Positions 26,301 to 35,895 are shown, counted from the stretch's first letter. The stretch: 64,000 nucleotides of DNA from Herbaspirillum sp. GW103 (GCF_000261365.1 NZ_AJVC01000002.1:1-64000), one strand, 5' to 3'. The notes: generated by a model not told the origin, from the letters alone. Made by a program: numbers and translations.

Positions 26301-27464
26301 TGTCAGCCCCTGTGCCCGCTGTTCCAGATGCGACAGCAAGCGCTGTCCCTCGTCAGAGTGGAACCAGTCGGCATGGCCGAGGAAGTAGGTGTCATAGGCC
26401 AGCGAGGCATTCTGGGGCGACTGCGTGACGCCATGGAAGTAATCCAGCTCGGCCAGCGCAAACTCCGCATGGACCAGCGGCAGCAGTGCCGCCAGCGCGC
26501 GTACCTGGCGTGCGCTCAGGGGCAGCGTGGCGGCATAGCCGTCGAGCATCGCATCGAGCAGATCCAGATGCACCAGCTGCACGGCGCGCTGCGGGATGGC
26601 CAGCCATTCGACGATGTTGCGCTCGATGGCCGTGGCCAGGTCGTGCAGCGCACAGGTGCGGTCACACAAACCGAAGTCGAGCACGGTTTGTACCCTGGCC
26701 TGATCGGTGGCATCGGTCCACAGCAGGTTGGAGGCGTGCCAGTCGTTGTGCGTCCACAGCGGGACGAATTCATCCAGATAGGGTTTGAGTGCGGCATGCC
26801 AGGGCAGCAGGTGCTGCGCCACCTCGCCACGCCACGGGCGGTTCTCCAGATATTCCGCAATGGCCGGGCGCTGCTCGATGTAGTGCTGCAGCGGACGCAC
26901 CGGATCTTCCTGCGAGAAGATCGTGAAGCTCGACACCAGCGGCCGCGCCGGTCTTGCCGGGGCATCGTAACCGGCAGAGGCCTGATGCAGACGGGCCAGC
27001 ATCTGACCCGCCGAATGCGCATGGGTGCAGCTGGTGAAGGGCGTCCATGACATCGCCTCGCGATACAGATCCACTCCCGGCGCCAGCGGAAAGACTTCAT
27101 AGGTCCAGTAATCGTCGGCCAGCGCAGTGGCGCCGTCGGTGGTGGTCAGTGCGCTGCTGACCGGCAGGCCGCGCGCCTTCAGGTGCGCCACGAAGCGATG
27201 TTCTTCGGCCAGCGCCGTTACATCGCGTACGCGCGCGTGATGGCGTTTGACGATGATGGGGCCGCTCTCGGTCTGCATCACGCAGGCTGCCGAGAACGGG
27301 CGCGGGCTGTGCCATTCCAGTCGCAGCGGCTGACCCACGCCGGGATAGTGGCGCAGCACGCGCGCGACCTCCGCCGAGGTCAGCGCGGGCCAGTCGGAGA
27401 TGACAGGCTCCACGCCCATGCCGTGGCTGATGACGCGGGTGAGGTGATGGGAAGCGGCGTCCAT
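26292..27464 (-). CDS. Aminoglycoside phosphotransferase-family kinase
   Basis: This 390-residue APH-fold kinase has the Brenner motif LWTHNDWHASNLLW with catalytic Asp and Asn, followed by the metal-binding VLDFGLCDRT. The N-lobe ATP lysine is likely in GPIIVKRHHARV. The start lies 22 bp after the TonB siderophore-receptor gene on the same strand, so the two are probably one transcript. The substrate is unknown. It could be a small-molecule hydroxyl linked to the ligand of the receptor, or an unrelated homoserine- or choline-kinase-like substrate. Confidence 0.82.
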   Translation of the reverse strand: MDAASHHLTRVISHGMGVEPVISDWPALTSAEVARVLRHYPGVGQPLRLEWHSPRPFSAACVMQTESGPIIVKRHHARVRDVTALAEEHRFVAHLKARGLPVSSALTTTDGATALADDYWTYEVFPLAPGVDLYREAMSWTPFTSCTHAHSAGQMLARLHQASAGYDAPARPARPLVSSFTIFSQEDPVRPLQHYIEQRPAIAEYLENRPWRGEVAQHLLPWHAALKPYLDEFVPLWTHNDWHASNLLWTDATDQARVQTVLDFGLCDRTCALHDLATAIERNIVEWLAIPQRAVQLVHLDLLDAMLDGYAATLPLSARQVRALAALLPLVHAEFALAELDYFHGVTQSPQNASLAYDTYFLGHADWFHSDEGQRLLSHLEQRAQGLTKI

Positions 27465-27486
27465 GGGCTTTCAGCAGAACAGCAAA

Positions 27487-29658
27487 TCAGAAATCATATT
27501 GCAAGGACAGGCGCGCCGTGCGCGGTGCGCCCAGGTGGACGTAGCCGTCGCCCAGGTACTGGCCGGCATCTTTCCAGTAACGCTTGTCGAAGACGTTGTC
27601 CACATTGGCGCGCAGGGTGGCCGTGTGGCCGCCAATGCGCAGCCGGTAGCGCAGGCCGGCATTGAAGACGTGCACGGCCGGCAGGTTCACGCTGCCATCG
27701 CGGGTGGCGGGCTTGCTGGCGCTGTAGAGCCAGCTGCCCATGAGGTTCACGCCCTCCACCCCCGGCAGGGCATAGTCGGCATAGATGCTGCTGCGCAGGC
27801 GCGGCACGTTCACGACCTGCCGGTCGTCATAGGCGGCCGTACCGGTGTCGCTGGCACGGGCACGGGTGGCCGTCACGCTGGCGCCCACCGACAGGCGCGC
27901 GCTGAGCTTGCCGCTGGCGCCGAGCTCCAGTCCGGTATTGGTCTGCCGACCTTGCTGAACGTAGGTGAAACCGCTGCTGCTGTTGTCCGGTTGCTGATAC
28001 TCATAGGCTTTGCGGATACGGAACAGGGCTGCGGTCAGGGCCAGATCCGGCGAGACATCGTATTTGACGCCGGCTTCCAGCTGACGTGCCACCGACGGCG
28101 GCAGCGTGGTCGGGAAGTTGCTGACCCAGAACGGCGCCGAGGTCCCCAGCGTGAGCGTCTCGGCATAGCTGCCGTAGAGCGAGAGCTTGTGCATGGGCTT
28201 GAAGATCAAGGCCAGTTGCGGCAGGAACAGATTGCGCGAGGTGGTGCGGGTGACGCTGCCATCGGAGGCGAAGGCCTGTTCGTTGAGCCACACCTGACGG
28301 CCTCCGGCAATGGCTTGCCAGTGCTCGGACAAGAGCAGTCGGTCGCTGAAGAAGAGCGCCTTCTGGCGACTGTCCAGATTGCGATATGCCGGGCCGGGGA
28401 CATCGGTGGCCGGGGCCAGTGCCGGGGTGCCGGAATAGATGTTGCCACTGCCGACCAGTACGCTGATGCCATCCGATTTATCCACCACCCGGCGCGACAT
28501 GGCCATCCCCATGGTCAGCTCATGCTTGAGCCAGCCGGTGGCGAACTTGCCGATCATGACGGCCTGCGCCTCGTCATTGCGGCGTTCGTCATCGGGTACG
28601 CGATAGTCATACACGTCGAAATCGCCATTGGCGGCAAAGCTTGAAGAAGCCCCGCCACCGCTGCCATACGGGAAGGCCAGATTATCGTCGATGACTGCCC
28701 GGCTGCGCCCGGCCTGCACGTAAGCATGCCAGTCGGCATTGAGATCGGTATCCACCCGCAGGCGGTAGTTCAGCGAGCTGTCCCGCACCGGCTGCGCCCA
28801 GGATTGCGGTGTCAGCATGGTCTGGGGCGAGACGCCCGAGGGCAGCGTGGTGCCGCCCAGCAGCTGGTAACCGGCCACCGAATGCTGCGCCTTCTGCTGG
28901 TATTCGGCGTCGAACTGCACCAGCGTCTTCGACGACAACGCCCAGGTCGCCGAGAGCGAAGCGAAGTCGCGCCAGCCATCGCCGTTGTTGACGTAGGAGT
29001 GGATGTCTTCGTGCGCGGCATTGATGCGCAGGCCGAACTGTTTCTGCTCACCGAAGAGCGTACCCAGGTCGGTGGCCAGATAGCGCGATCCGTAGGAGTC
29101 CGTCCCCAGCGTGATCGAACGCACATCGGCCGGACGCTTGGTGACGTAGTTGACGATGCCGCCCGCGCTGCTCACACCGGCCTGCAGGCCGGCCACACCC
29201 TTGAGGAATTCGACGCGCTCCTTGTTCTCCAGTGCGACGGTCTGCTCGCCGGCCACGGTGAGGCCGTCGATGCGATAGGCACTGGCCGGGTCCAGCGTGA
29301 TGCCGCGGATGCTGAAGTTCTCGTAGTAACCGACCGGGGCATAGTTCTCGTTGATGGAGGCATCGTTCTTGACCACGTCCGAGAGCAGGCGTGATTGCTG
29401 GTCCTGCATCTGCGCGGCGGTGACCACGGCCACCGAGGCCGGCGTGTCGATCAGCGGTGCATCGTCGAAACCGGCCACGGCAGCCGAACGTGCCCGGCTG
29501 TCGTCTTTGCCGGTGCCGCTGGCGGTGACGTTGACAGTGGGCAGGGAGTCGCCCTTGTCGTCGCCGACATCGGCTGCGCGGACGGTGGCCGAGAGGCTCA
29601 GCGAGGTGCCGGCCAGCGTCAGCATCAGCGTGGAGGCCAGGGGTGCAATGCGTTTCAT
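27487..29658 (-). CDS. TonB-dependent siderophore receptor
   Basis: This outer-membrane receptor of about 723 residues has a signal peptide (MKRIAPLASTLMLTLAGTSLSLSATVRA), a TonB-box-like LPTVNVTASG, a plug domain (DTPASVAVVTAAQMQDQQSRLLSDVVKNDASI and NFSIRGITLDPASAYRIDGL) and a 22-strand-type barrel ending in LSLQYDF with the expected terminal aromatic. No STN signalling domain is present. I start at ATG 29658, where MKR begins a normal signal peptide. It is followed by an APH-type kinase. The ligand is probably a ferric siderophore; identity unknown. Confidence 0.9.
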   Translation of the reverse strand: MKRIAPLASTLMLTLAGTSLSLSATVRAADVGDDKGDSLPTVNVTASGTGKDDSRARSAAVAGFDDAPLIDTPASVAVVTAAQMQDQQSRLLSDVVKNDASINENYAPVGYYENFSIRGITLDPASAYRIDGLTVAGEQTVALENKERVEFLKGVAGLQAGVSSAGGIVNYVTKRPADVRSITLGTDSYGSRYLATDLGTLFGEQKQFGLRINAAHEDIHSYVNNGDGWRDFASLSATWALSSKTLVQFDAEYQQKAQHSVAGYQLLGGTTLPSGVSPQTMLTPQSWAQPVRDSSLNYRLRVDTDLNADWHAYVQAGRSRAVIDDNLAFPYGSGGGASSSFAANGDFDVYDYRVPDDERRNDEAQAVMIGKFATGWLKHELTMGMAMSRRVVDKSDGISVLVGSGNIYSGTPALAPATDVPGPAYRNLDSRQKALFFSDRLLLSEHWQAIAGGRQVWLNEQAFASDGSVTRTTSRNLFLPQLALIFKPMHKLSLYGSYAETLTLGTSAPFWVSNFPTTLPPSVARQLEAGVKYDVSPDLALTAALFRIRKAYEYQQPDNSSSGFTYVQQGRQTNTGLELGASGKLSARLSVGASVTATRARASDTGTAAYDDRQVVNVPRLRSSIYADYALPGVEGVNLMGSWLYSASKPATRDGSVNLPAVHVFNAGLRYRLRIGGHTATLRANVDNVFDKRYWKDAGQYLGDGYVHLGAPRTARLSLQYDF

Positions 29659-29751
29659 CGTGGTTCTATCGTGGAAGGGAAGCAGCAGGAGCACGCCGTG
29701 CGCGCTCCCTCATCAACAGGGTAGTCAGGGCAATCAGGGCAGGACGGAAGG

Positions 29752-30915
29752 TCAGCGGTTGCGTGCCGTGGCAACGGCACGACCGAGGTCGGCCACCGAC
29801 ATCGCATAGAAGTAGCTGCGATTGTACTGCGTGATGGCATAGAAGTTGTTGGTGGCGATCCAGTACTCGGTGGGACCGGTGCCGTTCTGCAGGTCCACCA
29901 GGCCAAAGCGCATGCCCGCCGGCAGGGGCGGCGTGGAGATGCCGGCGGCATGCAGCTCGTCGGCGGTGTACTTGGCTTCCAGGCCCTGGTTGAGCATGGC
30001 TTCCCACTGGCGGTTGTCGCTGGAGACCTGCACCGGGAAGGCCACCGGCTCACCGCGCTGCCAGCCATGGACGGCCAGATAGTGCGCCACGCTGCCGATG
30101 GCGTCCACCGGCGAATTGCGCAGGTCGATCTTGCCGTCGCCGTCGAAGTCCACCGCATATTCGCGGATGCTGCCCGGCATGAACTGCGGCCAGCCGATGG
30201 CGCCGGCATAGGAGCCGCGCAAGGACATCGGATCGATGCCGGCCTCGCGGGCCAGCAGCAGGGTGTTTTCCAGTTCGCCCCGGAAGAAGGCCATGCGCGC
30301 ATCGCGGTTGGCCGTGTTGGGATAATCGAAGGCCAGCGTGGTCAGCGCATCCATGACGCGGAAGTTGCCGGTGTTGCGGCCATAGACCGTTTCCACGCCG
30401 ATGATGCCGACGATGATTTCCATCGGCACGCCATACTGCGCCTCGGCGCGCGCCAGGGCCACGCCATAGGTGTTCCAGAAATCGACCCCGGCATTGATGC
30501 GCACCGGTTCCACGAAGCGGGCGCGGTAGGCCGTCCAGTTCTTGGGCTTGGTCACGGGGGCCGGCTTGATGAGCTGGATGGCGCTGTCCACGTAGCGGGT
30601 CTGCGCGAAGAGCGCATTGAGATCGCTGCGCTGGAAATGGTTGCGGTCCACCATTTCATCCATGAAGCGGGCCACGTCCTTCCATTCATTGAAGTTGACG
30701 AACTCGCCCTGTTCATCGGTGGCGATTTTCTTCCTGGCTTGCGGCTTGTTTTTTTTCTCTGCCGGTTTCTTGTGTGTTTTATCCACAGCCTTTTTCTGGG
30801 TTTTCTTTTCCACAGACTTGCCGTCCTGCGCCTGCGCGGTCATCGGCAGGGCACACAATGTGGCAATGAGCAGGGAGGAAACGAGGGCGGTCAGGCGAGG
30901 CAGGGAGATGGGCAT
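29752..30915 (-). CDS. mltB: Lytic murein transglycosylase B (MltB)
   Basis: This 387-residue GH103 enzyme cleaves peptidoglycan glycan strands to 1,6-anhydro products. It has a signal sequence (LTALVSSLLIATLCALPMTAQAQ) without an obvious lipobox, then an unusual Lys-rich linker (KKTQKKAVDKTHKKPAEKKNK) before the catalytic domain. The catalytic Glu lies in GIIGVETVYGRNTG, and the calcium-binding EF-like loop is DFDGDGKIDL. The lack of a lipobox suggests a soluble periplasmic form. The start at 30915 gives the signal peptide. Confidence 0.9.
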   Translation of the reverse strand: MPISLPRLTALVSSLLIATLCALPMTAQAQDGKSVEKKTQKKAVDKTHKKPAEKKNKPQARKKIATDEQGEFVNFNEWKDVARFMDEMVDRNHFQRSDLNALFAQTRYVDSAIQLIKPAPVTKPKNWTAYRARFVEPVRINAGVDFWNTYGVALARAEAQYGVPMEIIVGIIGVETVYGRNTGNFRVMDALTTLAFDYPNTANRDARMAFFRGELENTLLLAREAGIDPMSLRGSYAGAIGWPQFMPGSIREYAVDFDGDGKIDLRNSPVDAIGSVAHYLAVHGWQRGEPVAFPVQVSSDNRQWEAMLNQGLEAKYTADELHAAGISTPPLPAGMRFGLVDLQNGTGPTEYWIATNNFYAITQYNRSYFYAMSVADLGRAVATARNR

Positions 30916-31120
30916 GAGCGGGATGAGCAGCAGGGGGAGGCCAGACAAGCGGCCAAGTATACCGCATCGGCCACCCCGCCCCATGCCGGTGCATGCGCGT
31001 GAGCAGGCTTTGACCACGATCAGCGACAGCCAATGTACACTAGCCCAAGGAGACAACCCGGCAGGCAGGATGTTTGCCGGGTGGCAATATCATCGCAACA
31101 AGATCGCAACAAGAGCAAGA

Positions 31121-32062
31121 ATGACCACCGCCATCTATACGCACGCCGATTGCCAGCGCCATGAAATGGGGGACTGGCACCCCGAGACCCCCGCTCGTCT
31201 GGAGGCCATCGAGGACCAGCTGATCCTGAGCCGCATCGATCAGTTCCTCGACCGCCGCGAAGCCCCGCTGGCCGATCCGGCCGAACTGGAACGCGTGCAT
31301 ACGGCCGCGGCCGTCGACTACGTGCGCGAGCACAGCCATGCCTTGAGCCTGTCGGGCCAGTCCTATCATTCGGTTGATGGCGACACCCTGCTCAACCAGC
31401 ACAGCTGGAAAGCCGCTCTGCGCGCAGCCGGTGCGGCAGTGGCCGCCACCGATGCGGTGCTGGCCGGGGAGCTGGACAATGCCTTTTGCGCGGTGCGTCC
31501 GCCCGGCCACCATGCCACCCACGACAAGGCCATGGGCTTCTGCCTGTTCAACAACGTGGCCCTGGCCGCGCGTCATGCCCTGGAGGTGCATGGACTGGAA
31601 CGGGTGGCGGTGATCGATTTCGACGTGCATCACGGCAATGGCACCGAGGATATCTTTGCCCATGATCCCCGGGTGCTCATGGTGAGCTTCTTCCAGCATC
31701 CCTTCTATCCCTTCTCGGGCGACGGACCGACCGAGTCGCACATCGTCAACGTGCCGGTGCCGGCCTATTCCGATGGCAATGCGGTGCGCCAGCTGGTGAA
31801 CGAGAAATGGCTGCCGGCGCTGCATGCGCACCAGCCGCAGATGATCTTCATCTCGGCCGGCTTCGATGCCCACCGCGAGGATGACATGGGCCAGATGGGC
31901 CTGGTGGAAGCGGACTACGCCTGGATGACGCGGCAGATCATGAAGATCGCCGACCAGTATGCCAAGGGCCGTATCGTCAGTTGCCTGGAAGGTGGCTACA
32001 ACCTCTCGGCGCTGGGGCGCAGCGTGGTGGCGCACCTGAAGGTCTTGGCCGACCTGGAATGA
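31121..32062 (+). CDS. Histone-deacetylase family (acetoin-utilisation/acetylpolyamine hydrolase-like) protein
   Basis: This 313-residue zinc hydrolase of the class II HDAC-like family has the catalytic RPPGHHATHDKAMGFCLFNN block and zinc ligands in VAVIDFDVHHGNGTEDIF and SAGFDAHREDDMG. A C-terminal GGYNL closes the fold. Bacterial members deacylate acetylated small molecules or proteins; the substrate is not evident. The ATG at 31121 was chosen since the longer frame crosses the divergent mltB promoter. A hairpin follows. Confidence 0.9.
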   Translation: MTTAIYTHADCQRHEMGDWHPETPARLEAIEDQLILSRIDQFLDRREAPLADPAELERVHTAAAVDYVREHSHALSLSGQSYHSVDGDTLLNQHSWKAALRAAGAAVAATDAVLAGELDNAFCAVRPPGHHATHDKAMGFCLFNNVALAARHALEVHGLERVAVIDFDVHHGNGTEDIFAHDPRVLMVSFFQHPFYPFSGDGPTESHIVNVPVPAYSDGNAVRQLVNEKWLPALHAHQPQMIFISAGFDAHREDDMGQMGLVEADYAWMTRQIMKIADQYAKGRIVSCLEGGYNLSALGRSVVAHLKVLADLE

Positions 32063-32095
32063 ACGTTGGATTTTCCACAGGCGGTTTCAAGAAAT

Positions 32096-32127
32096 GGCGC
32101 GATAAAAACCAAGGTTTTTTTCGCGCC
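32096..32127. terminator. Hairpin between the HDAC-like gene and the convergent LysR gene
   Basis: Arms GGCGCGATAAAAACC (32096-32110) and GGTTTTTTTCGCGCC (32113-32127) pair with one mismatch. The U-rich stretch is inside the stem, so it is an atypical bidirectional terminator. Confidence 0.55.
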
Positions 32128-32162
32128 TTGTTTTATGCACAGGCCGCATGCCGGATTCTTCA

Positions 32163-33053
32163 TCAAACCTCGGCAGGCTCATACGCCTCATACGCCTCAT
32201 ACGCCGCAATGATCGCATCGGCCACCGCCCGCACCCGCGCCGTGCGGTTCAGGTCGCTGTGCAGCACCAGCCACATGTCGTAAGGCACGGCGCGCTGCGG
32301 CCAGATGCGCACCAGGCCGCTGGCCTTGTCGCCCACGTGGGTGGGTAGTTCGCCAATGCCGAAACCCGCTTGCAGACTGTCATACATGACCAGGCCGGTG
32401 CTCACTTCCATGGCCACGCTGGCGTGGGCGATGGATTCGCCGCAGATCTGCTCGGACTTGCTGGGTGAGACGCTGCGCGGATAGATCACTACGTCATGTC
32501 CCTTGAGGCCCGTACCGGGATCGGGCAGTCCGCGCTTTTTCACATAGGCTTTCGAGGCATACATGCCGGTATGCAGCCGCTTGAGATGGCGCGCGATCAG
32601 GTCCGGCGCATCCGGCCGCAGGGTGCGCACGGCAATGTCGGCTTCGCGTTTGGTGAGGTTGGTGATCTGGGTGGAAGTCGAGAGCACCACGCGGATTTTC
32701 GGATGCTCCTGGCGCAGCCGGTGCAGGGCCGGCAAGAGAAAATGGCGCGCCGTAATGTCGGTGGCCGCCAGCCGCACCACGCCGCACAGGCGTTCGTCCA
32801 TGCCCTGCATCTGCCGTTGCAGTTGTTCCGCGCCTTGCTCCATCTGGTTGGCCGCCGCAGCGGCCAGCTCGCCCGCCGGGGTCGGTACGTAGCCGCTGGG
32901 CGTGCGCAGGAACAGGCGCGCTCCCAGCGAGCTTTCCAGGGCGGCCAGGCGGCGGCCCACAGTGGCCTGGTCGATCTCCAGCTGTTCGGCGGCCCCGCGC
33001 AAGGTGCCCACGCGATAGATGGCCAGGAAGATGCGGGCGTTGTCCCAATCCAT
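32163..33053 (-). CDS. LysR-family regulator with repetitive C-terminus
   Basis: This 296-residue LysR protein begins MDWDNARIFLAIYRVGTLRG and has the usual N-terminal winged helix (AAEQLEIDQATVGRRLAALESSLG). The substrate-binding domain is of normal length. The C-terminus reads YEAYEAYEAYEPAEV, encoded by three perfect 9-bp repeats. It is divergent from a DHA2-type exporter 193 bp away and is its likely regulator. Confidence 0.88.
   Translation of the reverse strand: MDWDNARIFLAIYRVGTLRGAAEQLEIDQATVGRRLAALESSLGARLFLRTPSGYVPTPAGELAAAAANQMEQGAEQLQRQMQGMDERLCGVVRLAATDITARHFLLPALHRLRQEHPKIRVVLSTSTQITNLTKREADIAVRTLRPDAPDLIARHLKRLHTGMYASKAYVKKRGLPDPGTGLKGHDVVIYPRSVSPSKSEQICGESIAHASVAMEVSTGLVMYDSLQAGFGIGELPTHVGDKASGLVRIWPQRAVPYDMWLVLHSDLNRTARVRAVADAIIAAYEAYEAYEPAEV
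32178..32204. repeat. Three perfect 9-bp tandem repeats in the LysR gene end
   Basis: CTCATACGC occurs three times in tandem, adding (EAY)n to the C-terminus. Being a multiple of three, copy-number change would lengthen or shorten the protein tail without frameshift. Confidence 0.9.
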
Positions 33054-33245
33054 GATGTGCCTTTGCTGCAAGAGGGGAGGTAAGTGATGGTCTGATGCAA
33101 ATTTGCATCAGCGTGCTGATCTTATACCTCTTTATTGCATCACTGTCCAAGCCTAGAATCTGCCCCATTGAACCCCGCCCCGGCCTTCTCCGGTCGCGGG
33201 TTTGCGGTTTTCCCTCGCACCTTGCGTGCAGAAAGTCCTGTTGCC

Positions 33246-34676
33246 ATGTCTTCCACACAATGCCCTCGTGCGCCAGCCTCGGTGCTGGTACCTCCCATTG
33301 CCCGTGCCACCCCGCATGCCGGCATGCTGCCGCTGGTGGCGCTGGCCATCGGTTTCGTCATGGCCATGCTGGACGTGACGGTGGTCAACGTCGGGCTGTC
33401 CAATATCTCCACCAGCCTGGATGCGCCTTTGTCCATGCTGGTGTGGATCGTCGACGGCTACACGCTGACGTTTGCCGCCATGCTGCTGGTGGGGGGGGCT
33501 CTGGCCGATCGCTTCGGGGCGCGCCGGTTGTACCTGACCGGGCTGTTCCTGTTCGTGCTGGCCTCGCTGCTGTGCGGGGCCGCGCCCAACGGCCCCTTCC
33601 TGATCGCGGCACGTCTGCTGCAGGGCTTGGGCGCGGCCTTCTTCATGCCCAGTTCGCTGAGCCTGCTCACGCACGTCTATGAGGATGACCGTGTGCGTGC
33701 CCGCATGCTGGGCGTCTGGTCGGCGACTGTCGGCCTGGCCGCTGCCACCGGGCCGCTGCTGGGCGGTGTGCTGATCCACTGGCTGGGCTGGCGCAGCGTG
33801 TTCCTCATCAACGTGCCGGTGGGCCTCTTGGGTTTGCTGATGGCGCGCAGGTTCATTCCGCAGGTGGTCGGCCATGCCCGCGCACTGCACCTCTACAGCC
33901 ATCTGGCGGGCGTGATCATGCTGGCCGGGCTGTCCTTCGTCCTGATCCAGGGACCGGTGTATGGCTGGACCTCGCCGCGCATCCTGGCTGCGCTGACGGT
34001 GGCGGTGCTGGCTGCGGTGGCGCTGGTGCGGCATGAACTGCGCGGCATTGCGCCGCTGTTGCCCAAGGCGCTGTTTGCCACGCCGCAGTTTGCGGCGGCC
34101 AATGGTATCGGGTTCCTGATCAACTTCGGAGTCTATGGCAACCTCTTCTATCTCGCGCTGTTCCTGCAGCAGGGCAGGGGCGCGGATGCGCTGCAGACCG
34201 GCTTGCAGCTGGTGCCGATGATGGCGGTGATCTTCTTCGGCAATCTGATGTCGGGCCGCATGGCCGCCCACTGGGGGCCGCGTGTACCGCTGCTGCTGGG
34301 GCTGTCGGTGGGCACGGTCTTTACCGCCGTGGCGATGGTTTTCCGTCCCGAGACGCCTTACTGGCTGCTGGCCCTGGTATGCGCGGCGGCCAACCTGGGC
34401 ATCAGTACGGCCATTCCCGCCATGACCACGGTGGTCATGCAGGTGGCCGGCAAGGCCCATGCCAACAGCGCGGCGGCGGCACTCAATGCCAATCGCCAGA
34501 TCGGTGCGCTGGTCGGCGTGGCCTTGATGGGCGCGATCCTGCACAGCGTTCAGGGCTGGAGCCTGCGCAATCCGCTGGCCTTCGGCGTGATGGCGCTGGC
34601 CTACGGCGTCGCCTTGTGGCTGGTGTGGCGCTTTGTGGGCGTTGTCAAGGAGCAATGGGTGACCCGGCGCGCGTGA
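33246..34676 (+). CDS. DHA2-type MFS drug exporter (EmrB/QacA family)
   Basis: This 476-residue protein has about 14 membrane segments and DHA2 motifs: LDVTVVNVGLSNIS in the first helix, the GGALADRFGARRLYLTG motif A and GPLLGGVLIHWLGWRSVFLINVPVG motif C. It probably exports drugs or plant/soil toxins. I use ATG 33246. The divergent LysR gene is the likely regulator. No membrane-fusion partner gene is adjacent, so it may work alone in the inner membrane. Confidence 0.9.
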   Translation: MSSTQCPRAPASVLVPPIARATPHAGMLPLVALAIGFVMAMLDVTVVNVGLSNISTSLDAPLSMLVWIVDGYTLTFAAMLLVGGALADRFGARRLYLTGLFLFVLASLLCGAAPNGPFLIAARLLQGLGAAFFMPSSLSLLTHVYEDDRVRARMLGVWSATVGLAAATGPLLGGVLIHWLGWRSVFLINVPVGLLGLLMARRFIPQVVGHARALHLYSHLAGVIMLAGLSFVLIQGPVYGWTSPRILAALTVAVLAAVALVRHELRGIAPLLPKALFATPQFAAANGIGFLINFGVYGNLFYLALFLQQGRGADALQTGLQLVPMMAVIFFGNLMSGRMAAHWGPRVPLLLGLSVGTVFTAVAMVFRPETPYWLLALVCAAANLGISTAIPAMTTVVMQVAGKAHANSAAAALNANRQIGALVGVALMGAILHSVQGWSLRNPLAFGVMALAYGVALWLVWRFVGVVKEQWVTRRA

Positions 34677-34701
34677 GTGCGGGTGTTGTTCCCTGTCCAA
34701 T

Positions 34702-34737
34702 GGCCTGCCTCGACTTGTGCGCGGCAGGCCGTTTTCT
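34702..34737 (+). terminator. Terminator after the MFS exporter
   Basis: The stem GGCCTGCC / GGCAGGCC (34702-34709 with 34723-34730) has a 13-nt loop and is followed by GTTTTCTT. Confidence 0.6.
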
Positions 34738-34815
34738 TGGGGATTTGTTAGGGTTTGGCGGGGCAGGGCCGTAAAATAGCGCCTTCACGAAATACGCATC
34801 AGAAAGAAGCTCCGC

Positions 34816-35772
34816 ATGTCCATCCAATGGTTCCCCGGTCACATGAATTCTGCCCGCCGCAAGGCCGCGGAGAGCATGGAAAAAGTCGATATGGTCATCG
34901 AAGTGGTCGATGCCCGCCTGCCGCAGGCCAGCTGCAATCCCATGATCGAGCAGTTGCGCAATGCGCGCCAGCGTCCCTGCCTGAAGATCTTGAACAAGAC
35001 CGACATGGCCGACCCGGTGGCTACGCAAGCCTGGATCGACTTCTACAACAGCCAGAAGGGCGTGACTGCCGTGGCGCTGTCCTGCAAGAAGCCCTCGGAT
35101 GTGGCGCGCGTGCCCAAGCTGGCCATGCAGGTGGCACCGCATCGCGGCACCGCCCTGAAGCCGCTGCGCATGATGATCATGGGCATCCCCAACGTGGGCA
35201 AGTCGACCCTGATGAATGCGCTGCTGAAAAAGCGCGTGGCCGCCGTGGGCGATGAGCCGGCCGTGACCAAGACGCAGCAGCGGCTCTATCTCGGCAACAA
35301 CATGGTGCTCACCGATACCCCCGGCATGCTCTGGCCCAAGATCGAGCATCCCAGCGATGGCCTCATGCTGGCGGCCAGCCATGCGGTGGGCAGCAATGCC
35401 CTCATCGAAGAGGAAGTGGCGACCTTCCTGGCCGACCTGCTGCTGCAGCGTTATCCGCAACTGCTCAAGGCACGGTATGGCTTCAATACCGACGGCATGG
35501 ATGGCGTGGCGGTGGTGGAGGGTGTGGCGGCCAAGCGCGGTTTCCGTCTCAAGGGGGGCGACTTCGATTTCGAGAAGGCCGCCCATACCTTCCTGCAGGA
35601 TTATCGCAGCGGTGCATTGGGTCGCATCTCGCTGGAGACACCGCAATCGCGTGCCGAGCTGCTGGCGACTTATCGGTCCACCGACAATCCTGAGGCACTG
35701 CAGGCCGAGGATGAAGAGGAAGATGACGAGGACTACGACTGGCGAGACGCTCCGGATCACCGGGGGCGCTGA
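34816..35772 (+). CDS. ylqF: Ribosome biogenesis GTPase YlqF/RbgA
   Basis: This 318-residue protein is a circularly permuted GTPase: the G4 motif (LNKTDMAD, about residues 60-67) comes before G1 (GIPNVGKSTL) and G3 (DTPGMLWP). The family acts in late assembly of the 50S subunit. Its start MSIQWFPGHMNSARRKA is conserved in the family. The C-terminus is unusually acidic (EDEEEDDEDYDW). It is flanked downstream by the second CTAAGTTTT repeat element. Confidence 0.92.
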   Translation: MSIQWFPGHMNSARRKAAESMEKVDMVIEVVDARLPQASCNPMIEQLRNARQRPCLKILNKTDMADPVATQAWIDFYNSQKGVTAVALSCKKPSDVARVPKLAMQVAPHRGTALKPLRMMIMGIPNVGKSTLMNALLKKRVAAVGDEPAVTKTQQRLYLGNNMVLTDTPGMLWPKIEHPSDGLMLAASHAVGSNALIEEEVATFLADLLLQRYPQLLKARYGFNTDGMDGVAVVEGVAAKRGFRLKGGDFDFEKAAHTFLQDYRSGALGRISLETPQSRAELLATYRSTDNPEALQAEDEEEDDEDYDWRDAPDHRGR

Positions 35773-35829
35773 ATCTAAGTTTTGCTCTGCGGAAAACTTA
35801 GAAAGCGGATTTCAGAAACTAAGTTTTTT
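35773..35829. repeat. CTAAGTTTT inverted-repeat element, copy B
   Basis: CTAAGTTTT (35775-35783), AAAACTTAG (35793-35801) and a third CTAAGTTTT (35819-35827) form a perfect 9-bp hairpin with a 9-nt loop plus an extra arm. The first arm begins 3 bp after the rbgA stop codon. It is related to the element at 26243-26300. Confidence 0.65.
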
Positions 35830-35866
35830 GGGGATCACCGGCAAGCCACCAATTCCCGCTCAATGA

Positions 35867-35895
35867 AAAAGGCCAGCTCGATGAGCTGGCCTTTT
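35867..35895. terminator. Bidirectional terminator between rbgA and metQ
   Basis: A 13-bp stem (AAAAGGCCAGCTC / GAGCTGGCCTTTT) with a GAT loop. It sits 31 bp past the metQ stop and serves the minus-strand met operon and the plus-strand rbgA transcript. Confidence 0.88.

Noticed and set aside
33153..34700. 515-residue frame antisense to the DHA2 exporter
   Set aside because: Composition (Gln/His/Arg-rich) is typical of a complement-strand shadow.
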